From the NCBI RefSeq assembly GCF_027921765.1, contig NZ_BSEJ01000013.1:1-64000 (forward strand): 64,000 bases of DNA, given 5' to 3'. Shown piece after piece: positions 58,601 through 64,000 of this stretch. Below the pieces are notes generated by a model, which was given only the letters and a program-made list of their open reading frames with translations, was not told where the DNA came from and did no database searches. The stretch is from Microbacterium barkeri (GTDB lineage Bacteria; Actinomycetota; Actinomycetes; Actinomycetales; Microbacteriaceae). The position numbers and the translations under genes are program-made. The stretch's first letter is position 1. Each line of letters begins with the position of its first letter.

Positions 58601-59292
58601 GGGAGTCTCCGCAGGCCGTGGAGTCTCCGTCCACCGGCGCTCCGATCGTGACGGCCGAGTTCGCCACCCGGACGGCGACCGGGGTGCGCTTCACCCTGCA
58701 CGCCGCCGAGGGGATGCACATGATCGTCTCGGAGGTCGAGCTGTTCGAGAGCGTGGCCTCGCCGGCCGCAGTCGCGACCCTCGCGGACCTCCGCGTGGCC
58801 GGCGAGACGGTGGAGGGCTTCTCGCCCGACGCCAGCGCCTACGCGGTGACCGCCGATCCGTCCGTTCCGCCCGTCGTGCAGGCCTTCGCGCTCGACGATG
58901 AGGCATCGGTCGAGGTCGAGCAGGCCGACGCCTCGAACGGATGGACCGCGCGCATCGTCGTGACATCGACCGACGGATCCGTCTCGAGCGAGACGACCGT
59001 CGCGATCTCGAGGACGGCCGTGATCACGCGGCTCGAGCTCAGCGAGGCACCCGCGATCGGCGAGCCCGTCGAGGCGATCGCGGAGTTCGCCCCCGCCGAC
59101 GGCGACGTCTCGTGGCAGTGGCTGCGCAACGGGCGGCCGATCGCGGGTGCGACGGATTCGAGCTACACGCCGGTCCGCGGCGACGCCGGCAAGCACCTGA
59201 GCGTCGAGCTCACCGTGTCGGCTCCCGGCGTCGAGAGCGCGACCCTCGTCAGCGAGGAGCAGCGGATGCTGCCGGCGCCGGCACGCCGCTGA
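55657..59292 (+). CDS. Secreted multi-domain glycoside hydrolase family 30
   Basis: 1,211-residue secreted protein. Signal peptide about 1-33 (ALVGGALIASPAASAAEA). The GH30 barrel with its beta-side domain (about 38-570) begins FQGWGTSLAWFANATGDYPE. The acid/base Glu is in DTIDPFNEPNTNYW (about 241) and the nucleophile Glu in LWMSEIEG (about 349); the closest types are endo-beta-1,6-galactanases. A ricin-like lectin fold (about 578-722), two Ig-like domains, an F5/8 (discoidin-like) domain (about 890-1035), a cadherin-like strand domain and a final Ig-like domain follow. ATG 55657 has AAAGGGG 8 bases upstream. No wall anchor, so it is released. Confidence 0.92.
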   Translation: MPTSHTLRRAAALTTGAALVGGALIASPAASAAEAAERSVTITPNPASAGEAFQGWGTSLAWFANATGDYPEELREELYQAVFGEDGLDLNIARYNIGGGNASDVADYLRAGGAVEGWWAPDPDGSEGLYGGAATTYADRDAVLAAFDADDPAHYDWDADETQRWWVDRLVADGQITHWETFANSAPYFMTESGYVSGGFDAAAEQLKPEADEAFAQYLVNVTEHLEAEHGIEVDTIDPFNEPNTNYWGTRLENGVPVGGRQEGMHVGPQRQVEVVEALAAVLDGAETGARISAMDETNPGIFARNWAAYPAETREDVSRMNVHTYGTSGRLVVRDLAKQADTPLWMSEIEGSWVDGYDPVDIENGLGIAGRIMDDLRELEPSAWVLWQPVEDLYNMQPQGEDLNWGSVFIDLDCEPYEEDGRTVWKSARRVADAGGDSTAVEPCGVEVNSKFNTIRNFTKFIHEGDRLVPVDDTSSTAAIRGDGTGATIVHRNTSADAASVTLDLSAFGEIADGATVTPYVTTEAPSPDEPTANALVEGPPVAVDDASATLTVPAKSVTTFVIDGVSGVSADAPAIEDGHSYQLVGAQSGKALTAGGSGAATSITTLADDTATAAAQKWTAHTVAVGERTATQRVVLENGDGRVLGATSAGTDLRDIDPSAAAESPETRWIVNTTDGKSFSFVNEALALALEVGGQSSAEGASVGVYGSNGGANQAWEARDLTPVNGTAIPARTTAGVAPLLPETVLSAYAWGTGAAVPVEWDLPDDAAWENEGRVEVPGTAVDLFGQTFTVVAHVDVGGLTATDPVSVTVAAGTTPDAVRAAAPDTVPARVGASEHAFEVPVEWDWTTLDESALAEPGAISITGTAQADGAELAARLAVLVTEGTQRSFAADGGVAVEASYTEPGYPAERTLNGVLDDKGWSNWSGSAQEQTSTLTYTFEARDLDGAAIRFWRDGRASWAETMTIEVRDADGAWAPAPGWESPQAVESPSTGAPIVTAEFATRTATGVRFTLHAAEGMHMIVSEVELFESVASPAAVATLADLRVAGETVEGFSPDASAYAVTADPSVPPVVQAFALDDEASVEVEQADASNGWTARIVVTSTDGSVSSETTVAISRTAVITRLELSEAPAIGEPVEAIAEFAPADGDVSWQWLRNGRPIAGATDSSYTPVRGDAGKHLSVELTVSAPGVESATLVSEEQRMLPAPARR

Positions 59293-59310
59293 GAAGCGGA
59301 TACCGCACAC

Positions 59311-59348
59311 GCTGCGGCGGACGGGGATGCACCCCTGTCCGCCGCAGC
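59311..59348. terminator. Terminator between GH30 and HxlR genes
   Basis: A stem of 12 plus 4 bp with one bulged T (59311-59326 with 59332-59348) and a 5-base loop, 19 bases after the GH30 stop and 12 before the HxlR stop. Confidence 0.75.
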
Positions 59349-59359
59349 TCTGTCTCCGC

Positions 59360-59986
59360 TCAACCCGCGGGCAGGATGCGGCGAAGCGCCTCGACGTCGC
59401 CCTCGATCGCGACACCCGCGGCCGCGGCGCGCTCGAGCGGCAGCGCACCCTGGACCAGTCCGACAAGAGCTGCCCCTGGACCCTTCACGACGGCGTCCGG
59501 AGTCCGCCCGCCATCGCACGGACCGACGCGGACCGCGCCGTCACCGACGAGCACGTCGAACCCGTCCGCCGGATCGCCGAATCGCACGCACCCAGCACCT
59601 CGCTCCGGCTGGCTGTCACGCAGCAGGTGCGCCGCCGGCATGCTCAGCCAGTGCATCTGGAAGATCGCGTCGGCGGGCGCATCGCGCACGGTCGGCGCTC
59701 CCCATTTCAGCAGCTCGCGCACGACCCCCTCGAGCGCCCGTCCGCGTTCGGTGAGGATGTAGTCGCTCCGCGGCGTACCCCGCTCGCGTCGCAGCACACC
59801 TTCCCCCTCCAGGTCGCGCAGGCGCTGGGTGAGCAGATTCGGTGCGAGACCGGGCAGGCCCGCCTGCAGGTCGCGGAATCGGGCACGACCCCGGATGAGC
59901 AGCTCGCGCACGATCAGCAGCGTCCAGCGATCGCCGACCACATCCAGAGCACGCGCAACCGCACACAGCTGGCCGTATGACTTCAC
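59360..59986 (-). CDS. HxlR-family regulator with SCP2-like tail
   Basis: 208-residue regulator. The HxlR winged helix occupies residues 1-100: CAVARALDVVGDRWTLLIVR, RFRDLQAGLPGLAPNLLTQR, LEGEGVLRRERG. The C-terminal half (about 115-205) resembles an SCP2 (sterol-carrier-like) domain (FGDPADGFDVLVGDGAVRVG, PDAVVKGPGAALVGLVQG), found in a subset of actinobacterial HxlR proteins and probably a hydrophobic ligand pocket. GTG 59986 has GAGGG 4 bases upstream. Divergent from the SnoaL-like gene; direct repeats between them are likely operators. Confidence 0.9.
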   Translation of the reverse strand: MKSYGQLCAVARALDVVGDRWTLLIVRELLIRGRARFRDLQAGLPGLAPNLLTQRLRDLEGEGVLRRERGTPRSDYILTERGRALEGVVRELLKWGAPTVRDAPADAIFQMHWLSMPAAHLLRDSQPERGAGCVRFGDPADGFDVLVGDGAVRVGPCDGGRTPDAVVKGPGAALVGLVQGALPLERAAAAGVAIEGDVEALRRILPAG

Positions 59987-60011
59987 GGAACCCTCTTGAC
60001 TTCGAGAAAGA

Positions 60012-60037
60012 TAACTTGAGAATTTATAGTAACTCGA
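60012..60037. promoter_or_regulatory. Direct repeats in an AT-rich divergent promoter region
   Basis: TAACTTGA (60012-60019) and TAACTCGA (60030-60037), 18 bases apart, lie in the only AT-rich stretch of the 66-base gap between HxlR and the SnoaL-like gene. Confidence 0.4.
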
Positions 60038-60052
60038 CTCGGGAGGTTCCCC

Positions 60053-60433
60053 ATGATCGTCTCCAGCGACGCGCCGCGTGTCCTGCAGGAGTACTACGCC
60101 GTGCTCACGTCCGGCGCCGATGCCTATGACCATGGCGACGCGCTCCGCCCGCTCCTCTCCGACCATCTCGACTTCACGGGATCACTCGCCGGCCACATCC
60201 CCGATGCCACGGAGGGCTTCCTCCAGGGCGCCCTGGGCTTCGTCGCGACGGTGCAGGGAATCGAGCTCGTCCAGGAGGTGCATGGCACGGGCGGCTCCGC
60301 GGTCCTCTACGACGCGACGATGCCGGGCGGCGTGGTGCGCATCGCCGAGTTCTTCACGCTTCGCGACGGCGTCATCGATCGGCTGCAGCTGCACTACGAC
60401 GGCCAGGACTACCTCGCAAAGGGCGGGCGCTGA
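60053..60433 (+). CDS. SnoaL-like / NTF2-fold protein
   Basis: 126-residue soluble protein with the alpha+beta cone of the NTF2/SnoaL superfamily: VLQEYYAVLTSGADAYDHGD, LLSDHLDFTGSLAG, VRIAEFFTLRDGVIDRLQLH and the C-terminal YDGQDYL. Members bind or isomerise small ligands, or act as immunity and stress factors; no specific role can be read. GGGAGG is 6 bases before the ATG. Probably regulated by the divergent HxlR protein and co-transcribed with the TfoX-like gene 2 bases downstream. Confidence 0.87.
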   Translation: MIVSSDAPRVLQEYYAVLTSGADAYDHGDALRPLLSDHLDFTGSLAGHIPDATEGFLQGALGFVATVQGIELVQEVHGTGGSAVLYDATMPGGVVRIAEFFTLRDGVIDRLQLHYDGQDYLAKGGR

Positions 60434-60435
60434 CA

Positions 60436-60768
60436 GTGGCTGCCGCCGAGCGACCGGCGCGAGATGCGCTCGCGGCGCGCATCCGCGAGCTCCTCGACGG
60501 GCGCGTGGTCCGCGAAGTGTCGATGTTCGGCAGCCGCGCGTTCATGGTCGACGAGCGGATGGCGGTGACGGCCGGCAAGGACGGGGAGCTGCTGGTTCAC
60601 GTCGCACCGAGCCGTCATGCGGAGCTGATCGAGAGCACCGCGGCCGAGCAGGCCTTCATGGGCGAGCGGACGATGGGACCCGGATGGCTGCACGTCGCGC
60701 CGGAGCACGTGCAGGCGGAGGACGCCTTGCAGTTCTGGGTGGACGTGAGCCTGGAACGAGCGGGCTGA
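60436..60768 (+). CDS. TfoX N-terminal-domain-like protein
   Basis: 110-residue protein related to the TfoX/Sxy N-terminal domain (VREVSMFGSRAFMVDERMAV, ELLVHVAPSRHAELIES, MGPGWLHVAPEHVQAEDALQ). Stand-alone domains of this kind are common in actinobacteria and are not competence regulators as far as known; the MFGSRAF loop is the conserved feature. GTG start lies 2 bases after the SnoaL-like stop, so the two genes are translated from one mRNA. Confidence 0.87.
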   Translation: MAAAERPARDALAARIRELLDGRVVREVSMFGSRAFMVDERMAVTAGKDGELLVHVAPSRHAELIESTAAEQAFMGERTMGPGWLHVAPEHVQAEDALQFWVDVSLERAG

Positions 60769-60841
60769 CGTCCACGCGACAGCGTGGCGGGGCCTCGCGC
60801 GCAACGCGGACGAGGCCCCTGCGCTCCGCGAGGCGCGGTTC

Positions 60842-60929
60842 AGCTCGCGGATTCGCGACGGTGAACTCGTGGATTCGCGACACTTAACTCGCGGATTCGC
60901 GGCACCCAGTTCGTAGCCTTGCGGGTTGT
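60842..60929 (+). repeat. 22-base tandem repeat, three copies plus a degenerate fourth
   Basis: Copies at 60842-60863, 60864-60885 and 60886-60907 share the core CTCG-Y-GGATTCGCG; a fourth (60908-60929) is degenerate. Non-coding, between the convergent TfoX-like and PAP2 genes. No dyad that would suggest CRISPR. Confidence 0.75.
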
Positions 60930-60945
60930 CCTCGACGCGACAGGC

Positions 60946-60971
60946 GGCGGGCGGGGTTCTCCCCGCCCGCC
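60946..60971 (-). terminator. Terminator of the PAP2 phosphatase gene
   Basis: A perfect 11-bp G/C stem (60946-60956 with 60961-60971) around TTCT, 8 bases after the PAP2 stop. It can act in both directions. Confidence 0.75.
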
Positions 60972-60978
60972 CGCCGCG

Positions 60979-62787
60979 TCAGCGCGCGTCGACCAACGTG
61001 AGCACGCCGCCCTCGACGCGCAGCTCCGGGTGGTAGCCCTCCGGCAGCCCCGTGACCTCGAGCGACGGAAGCGCGCCCGGGAACTTCGCGGCCTCGATGA
61101 GCGGCAGCTCTGCCGGCACCTCGGCCAGCGCCGACACGTCGACCGCGAGCGTGCCGCGCAGCTTCGCCTTGCCGTCGACCGAGAGGGCGGGAGCGGAGGC
61201 GTCCTCGATCGTCAGCGCGAGCGTCGCCCCCTTCTTCTGCGTGAGCTCCCCGCCGACCTCGAGCGTGCCATCCGCCTGCTCGCGGACGACCCCGCGCTGC
61301 AGCTCGACGTCGGCAGTGCCGAGCGCGGTCGCGGTCGTCGCGACGAGCTCGCCGCCCTTCACGCGCACGCCGCCCGTGAAGGAGTTCTCACCCGCGAGGA
61401 TGAGCGTGCCCGTGCCGTCGAGCGTGAGCGACCCCGCGCCGTCGATGTCGTTCCGCCACACGTCCACCGCACCGTAGCCATCCGCCGTCGCGTCGAGCGA
61501 GACCGCGACGTCGCGGTCGAATGCGCCGAAGCCGTTCGCGGCGGCGAAGAGGTTGAGCCGGCCCCAGCCCTCGGCGTCATCCGCGACGGGGAGACCCGAC
61601 TCGAGCGCCGTCGAGTAGAGCACCCAGCGCAGCTGCGCGTCGTCGAGATAGGGGTAGCGCGTGCGGATGAGCTCCTCGGCGCCCTCCGGCACGACCGGCG
61701 CGACGCCCGCCTCGCCGACGGGGTCGAGGCCGAACGTGGTGTTCGCGAGGTACTCCGCGAGGCGCGCCTGGTACGCGTCGCGGTCGGTGTCGAGATCGAG
61801 CTCGGTATCGAGCGCGGTGTCGGCGTCCGCCGTCGCCTCGGCGATCAGCTCGGCGTTCTCGTCGTCGGCGAGGGTCGCCGCGGCGAGGCCGGTCGCGAGG
61901 ATGCGGCCGCCGATGATGTCGAGCGCCGAGTGCATCCCGGCCTCGGCACGGCTGTAGCCGAGGTCGGACGCCTGCAGCAGGAGGTCGTCGTAGTGCTCGG
62001 GCACGGCCGTGGCGAGCGCGATGCCCGCGAGGAAGGCGGCGTTCGTGTGCCCGCTCGGGAATCCGCCGTCCGACGCGGCCTCCGACTCGGGCTTCTTGAC
62101 CGGCTCGAGCTCGGGCACGAGCACGACGTCGTCGCTCCAGCGGAACGGGCGCATGTACTGGTAGTACTCCTTGGCGCGGTTGGAGGTCGCCCACGGCCCG
62201 CGCACGGTGTTCACGAGCTGCACGACGCTGCCGAGCTCCGAGTCGACGTCGGCCCAGGCGCCGTTCTCGTTGCCGCGGTCGTCGTACTTCGTCGTGAGCG
62301 CGTCGGCGGGGATCTCGTCGGGGATGGTCGTGCCCGCGTTCGCGAGGTCACGGAACTCCTGCGCGTCCTCCTCGAGGCCCTCGATCATCGAGTAGCTCTG
62401 GTGGCGACGGTCGGCGAGGTAGGCGGCGTCGGCCTCCTCGTCGGTGCGGTTCTGCGTGATCCGCTCGATCGCGGCGATGTTCTGCTCATGCACCTGGGCA
62501 TTCAGGACCGTGCCGTCGTTCCAGGTGGTGCCGGGCGTCCAGTACTCGAGCATCTCGGAGAGCACGCCGATCGCCGGGTTCGTCTCGGGCGTCGTGAAGT
62601 CGGTCGTGTTCTGGCGGTACGTGTCGACGAACGCGCCGTACGCCGCCGCGCGCGGCTCGATGGCCGACGCGTCGACGAGGTCGTCGTCCTTCGCGGCGAA
62701 GGCCGGCTGCGCGAAGGCGGGGCCGACGAGGAGCGGGAGGAGCACAGCGCAGGCGACGACCTTGCGACGAGGGAATGCGGATGGCAC
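60979..62787 (-). CDS. Secreted PAP2-family acid phosphatase with autotransporter-associated beta-strand repeat
   Basis: 602-residue secreted protein. Signal peptide about 1-32 (VVACAVLLPLLVGPAFAQPA). The phosphatase has all three PAP2 motifs: KEYYQYMRP (about 209), GGFPSGHTNAAF (about 243) and SRAEAGMHSALDIIGG (about 285). Their Lys, Arg, His and Asp residues bind and attack the phosphate. The C-terminal 170 residues are beta-rich and contain DGTGTLILAGENSFTGGVRV, the autotransporter-associated beta-strand (PATR) repeat, normally met in Gram-negative autotransporter passengers. No sortase signal. GTG 62787 has AAGGAAG upstream. It would release phosphate from extracellular organic esters. 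Confidence 0.92.
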   Translation of the reverse strand: MPSAFPRRKVVACAVLLPLLVGPAFAQPAFAAKDDDLVDASAIEPRAAAYGAFVDTYRQNTTDFTTPETNPAIGVLSEMLEYWTPGTTWNDGTVLNAQVHEQNIAAIERITQNRTDEEADAAYLADRRHQSYSMIEGLEEDAQEFRDLANAGTTIPDEIPADALTTKYDDRGNENGAWADVDSELGSVVQLVNTVRGPWATSNRAKEYYQYMRPFRWSDDVVLVPELEPVKKPESEAASDGGFPSGHTNAAFLAGIALATAVPEHYDDLLLQASDLGYSRAEAGMHSALDIIGGRILATGLAAATLADDENAELIAEATADADTALDTELDLDTDRDAYQARLAEYLANTTFGLDPVGEAGVAPVVPEGAEELIRTRYPYLDDAQLRWVLYSTALESGLPVADDAEGWGRLNLFAAANGFGAFDRDVAVSLDATADGYGAVDVWRNDIDGAGSLTLDGTGTLILAGENSFTGGVRVKGGELVATTATALGTADVELQRGVVREQADGTLEVGGELTQKKGATLALTIEDASAPALSVDGKAKLRGTLAVDVSALAEVPAELPLIEAAKFPGALPSLEVTGLPEGYHPELRVEGGVLTLVDAR

Positions 62788-63329
62788 GGATCTTCCTTCC
62801 TGAGTCCGTCGGGTCGGACTCGCGGCGGGCGCGGTCGGATGGCCGCGGAGGGGATGCCGGAAGGCTCGCGGACGGCGGTGAACAGTCGGGAAACGCCTTC
62901 CCGAAGTACCCCGATCTCGACGATCCGTTCGAGGATGACGGACCGAGCGCCATCCAGCTGCTCCTCAGCGTGGGGCAGGAGGCCGGCACGATCGTGTGGC
63001 TCGACTGGTCCGGCGAGGAGTATCTCGGCGCGACCCGCGCTGCTCTGACACGCGCGTGCGCTCGCCTCGGGTTGGCGGCGCCCGCGTGGGACGACGAGAC
63101 CGAGCGTCGGATCCTCGATCATCTCGGCGACCGGCTCGAGCGCGGCGGCTTGCTGCCGCCGCTTCTGGTGTCGATCGACGAGCAGCTCGCGGCACGGGGC
63201 ATGCGTCTGCTGCTCATCGACATCGACTCCGACAGCTACCAGCTCGTGCCCGTGAACGCCGATCTGTTCGCCCGCGTGGTCGGGGGCGAGGGAGAAGGGT
63301 TCACGTTGCGATCAGCGGGCGGGGCCTGA
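62781..63329 (+). CDS. Protein of unknown function, DUF6630-like
   Basis: About 182 residues; the part from residue 40 is convincing: FPKYPDLDDPFEDDGPSAIQ, TIVWLDWSGEEYLG, LLPPLLVSIDEQLAARGMRL and LLIDIDSDSYQLVPVN, a pattern like the DUF6630 family. The start is uncertain. ATG 62781 lies inside the first codons of the divergent PAP2 gene, and no better in-frame start exists before residue 60, so the N-terminal 35 residues may not be genuine and the gene may have lost its original start. Ends 51 bases before the antitoxin gene. Confidence 0.6.
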   Translation: MARIFLPESVGSDSRRARSDGRGGDAGRLADGGEQSGNAFPKYPDLDDPFEDDGPSAIQLLLSVGQEAGTIVWLDWSGEEYLGATRAALTRACARLGLAAPAWDDETERRILDHLGDRLERGGLLPPLLVSIDEQLAARGMRLLLIDIDSDSYQLVPVNADLFARVVGGEGEGFTLRSAGGA

Positions 63330-63368
63330 CGGCTTTCGCTGCGGGTGGTGCACCACGCTCGCTGGAGG

Positions 63369-63374
63369 TACACT
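63369..63374 (+). promoter_or_regulatory. -10 element of a probable leaderless transcript
   Basis: TACACT ends 6 bases before the ATG at 63381 of the antitoxin gene. Confidence 0.45.
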
Positions 63375-63380
63375 TCCGTC

Positions 63381-63644
63381 ATGCCGACCTCGCTCCCGCG
63401 CATCCAGGTGACCGTCACCGATGCGGTCGCGCACGCCCTTGAGACAGCTCGACGGAGCTGGCCCACCGCGTCTCGCAGTGAGCTGATCGCGCGGCTCGCC
63501 GTCGAGCGCGCACAGGAGATCGAGTCGCAGCGGGAGACGTCGCGTCAACGACGCCGCCAGGCGCTCGCGCGACTTCGCGGCACGTTCGACGAGGCGTATC
63601 CAGCCGGGCATCTCGATGACCTGCGCGAGGACTGGCGCGAATGA
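63381..63644 (+). CDS. VapB-like antitoxin, ribbon-helix-helix
   Basis: 87-residue protein with an N-terminal ribbon-helix-helix: strand RIQVTVTD, helices AVAHALETARRSW and SRSELIARLAVERAQEIESQ. An Arg-rich linker and an acidic C-terminal tail (FDEAYPAGHLDDLREDWRE) that would mask the toxin follow. Its TGA overlaps the toxin ATG (ATGA), giving coupled synthesis. It should neutralise the toxin and repress the pair by binding the promoter. Confidence 0.85.
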   Translation: MPTSLPRIQVTVTDAVAHALETARRSWPTASRSELIARLAVERAQEIESQRETSRQRRRQALARLRGTFDEAYPAGHLDDLREDWRE

Positions 63645-64000
63645 TCGTCCTGGACGCGAGTGTCGTGATCGCATACGCGGCGGGACGCGACACTGCACAC
63701 GAGCGCGCCCGGAGAGTTGTCGAAGAGAGCGACGACACCTTCGCCATGCACGCCGTGACGATCACCGAGTGCCTCGTCGGCCCGGCCCGAATCGGCCGAG
63801 CGGAGGACATGCTCGCCCTCCTCGAAGCCATGGAGATCTCTCGCGTCGACCTCGATGAGAACGCGCCGCTTCGAGTGGCCTCGCTGCGCGTGGAGACAGG
63901 TTTGAAGCTGCCTGACGCCTTCGTGCTCGACGCCGCGGCTCAGCTGGGCGCGGCGCTGGCGACGTTCGACGACAGGCTCGCCGCTGCCGCAGGGGCACAA
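63641..64000 (+). CDS. VapC-type PIN-domain toxin, 3' end beyond window
   Basis: 120 codons are visible, with no stop before the window end; a complete VapC has about 125-140 residues. The four acidic residues of the PIN nuclease centre are all present: Asp 5 (MIVLDASVVIAY), Glu 43 (TITECLVG), Asp 92 (KLPDAFVLDAA) and Asp 110/111 (ATFDDRLA). It would cleave RNA (tRNA or rRNA in characterised VapC proteins) when the antitoxin is degraded. ATG overlaps the antitoxin stop by 4 bases. Confidence 0.88.
   Translation, partial: MIVLDASVVIAYAAGRDTAHERARRVVEESDDTFAMHAVTITECLVGPARIGRAEDMLALLEAMEISRVDLDENAPLRVASLRVETGLKLPDAFVLDAAAQLGAALATFDDRLAAAAGAQ

Overview
The window is a contiguous piece of a high-GC (about 70%) actinobacterial chromosome. 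The dnaB-rplI-rpsR-ssb-rpsF block, a 13E12/DUF222-type HNH gene, many -10/start arrangements typical of leaderless mRNAs and the overall gene set point to Microbacteriaceae, most likely Microbacterium or a close relative. The genus is an inference; no 16S gene is present. About 65 protein genes and one tRNA (Cys, GCA) are supported. There is no CRISPR array, transposase, prophage or intein.

Layout. 0-2 kb: a truncated HNH gene, a DUF4192-like gene and a DUF302-like gene. 2-5.6 kb: a LacI regulator diverging from a DapA-family lyase/aldolase, followed behind a terminator by an unusual Nramp-fold transporter. 5.6-10.8 kb: a J-domain protein, a small possible DNA-binding protein, and the housekeeping operon rpsF-ssb-rpsR-rplI with dnaB downstream. 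The gap between rplI and dnaB holds one perfect DnaA box among several partial matches. 10.8-20.7 kb: a TM-helix membrane protein, then two minus-strand operons. The first to be transcribed is a PotABCD-like ABC importer. The second is phnD-phnC-phnE followed by a tyrosine phosphatase, a TetR regulator and a second tyrosine phosphatase, with overlapping start and stop codons throughout. 20.7-22.3 kb: the divergent GntR regulator of the PotABCD-like operon and a soluble Cache-domain protein.

22.3-31 kb: membrane genes (a CtaG-like gene and DUF2243), a zinc alcohol dehydrogenase, and an aldehyde dehydrogenase module (GAF regulator, ExaC-type dehydrogenase, DUF779). 31-36.4 kb: one 1,682-residue wall-anchored protein with eight DUF11-like repeats and a proline-rich minisatellite. 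36.4-42.2 kb: a LacI-controlled ABC importer plus GH32 enzyme, for fructan or sucrose use. 42.2-50.1 kb: a lone TOPRIM protein, a 2H phosphoesterase, tRNA-Cys, and a LacI-flanked operon of asparaginase, a polysaccharide-deacetylase-fold hydrolase, an MFS transporter, two SDRs and a small unknown protein. I suggest this operon degrades a cyclic imide or amide.

50-64 kb: a coupled reductase/TetR/membrane operon, a pRiA4b ORF-3 protein, an AraC-GyrI fusion, ilvE, a secreted multi-domain GH30 hydrolase, an HxlR regulator diverging from a SnoaL-like and a TfoX-like gene, a secreted PAP2 acid phosphatase with an autotransporter-associated beta-strand repeat, and a VapBC-type toxin-antitoxin pair cut by the window end.

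Common themes are catabolic islands, each with its own local regulator and a visible palindromic operator, long chains of 1-4 base start/stop overlaps, and the octamer GCGGATGG, which recurs in coding and non-coding DNA more often than base composition predicts.
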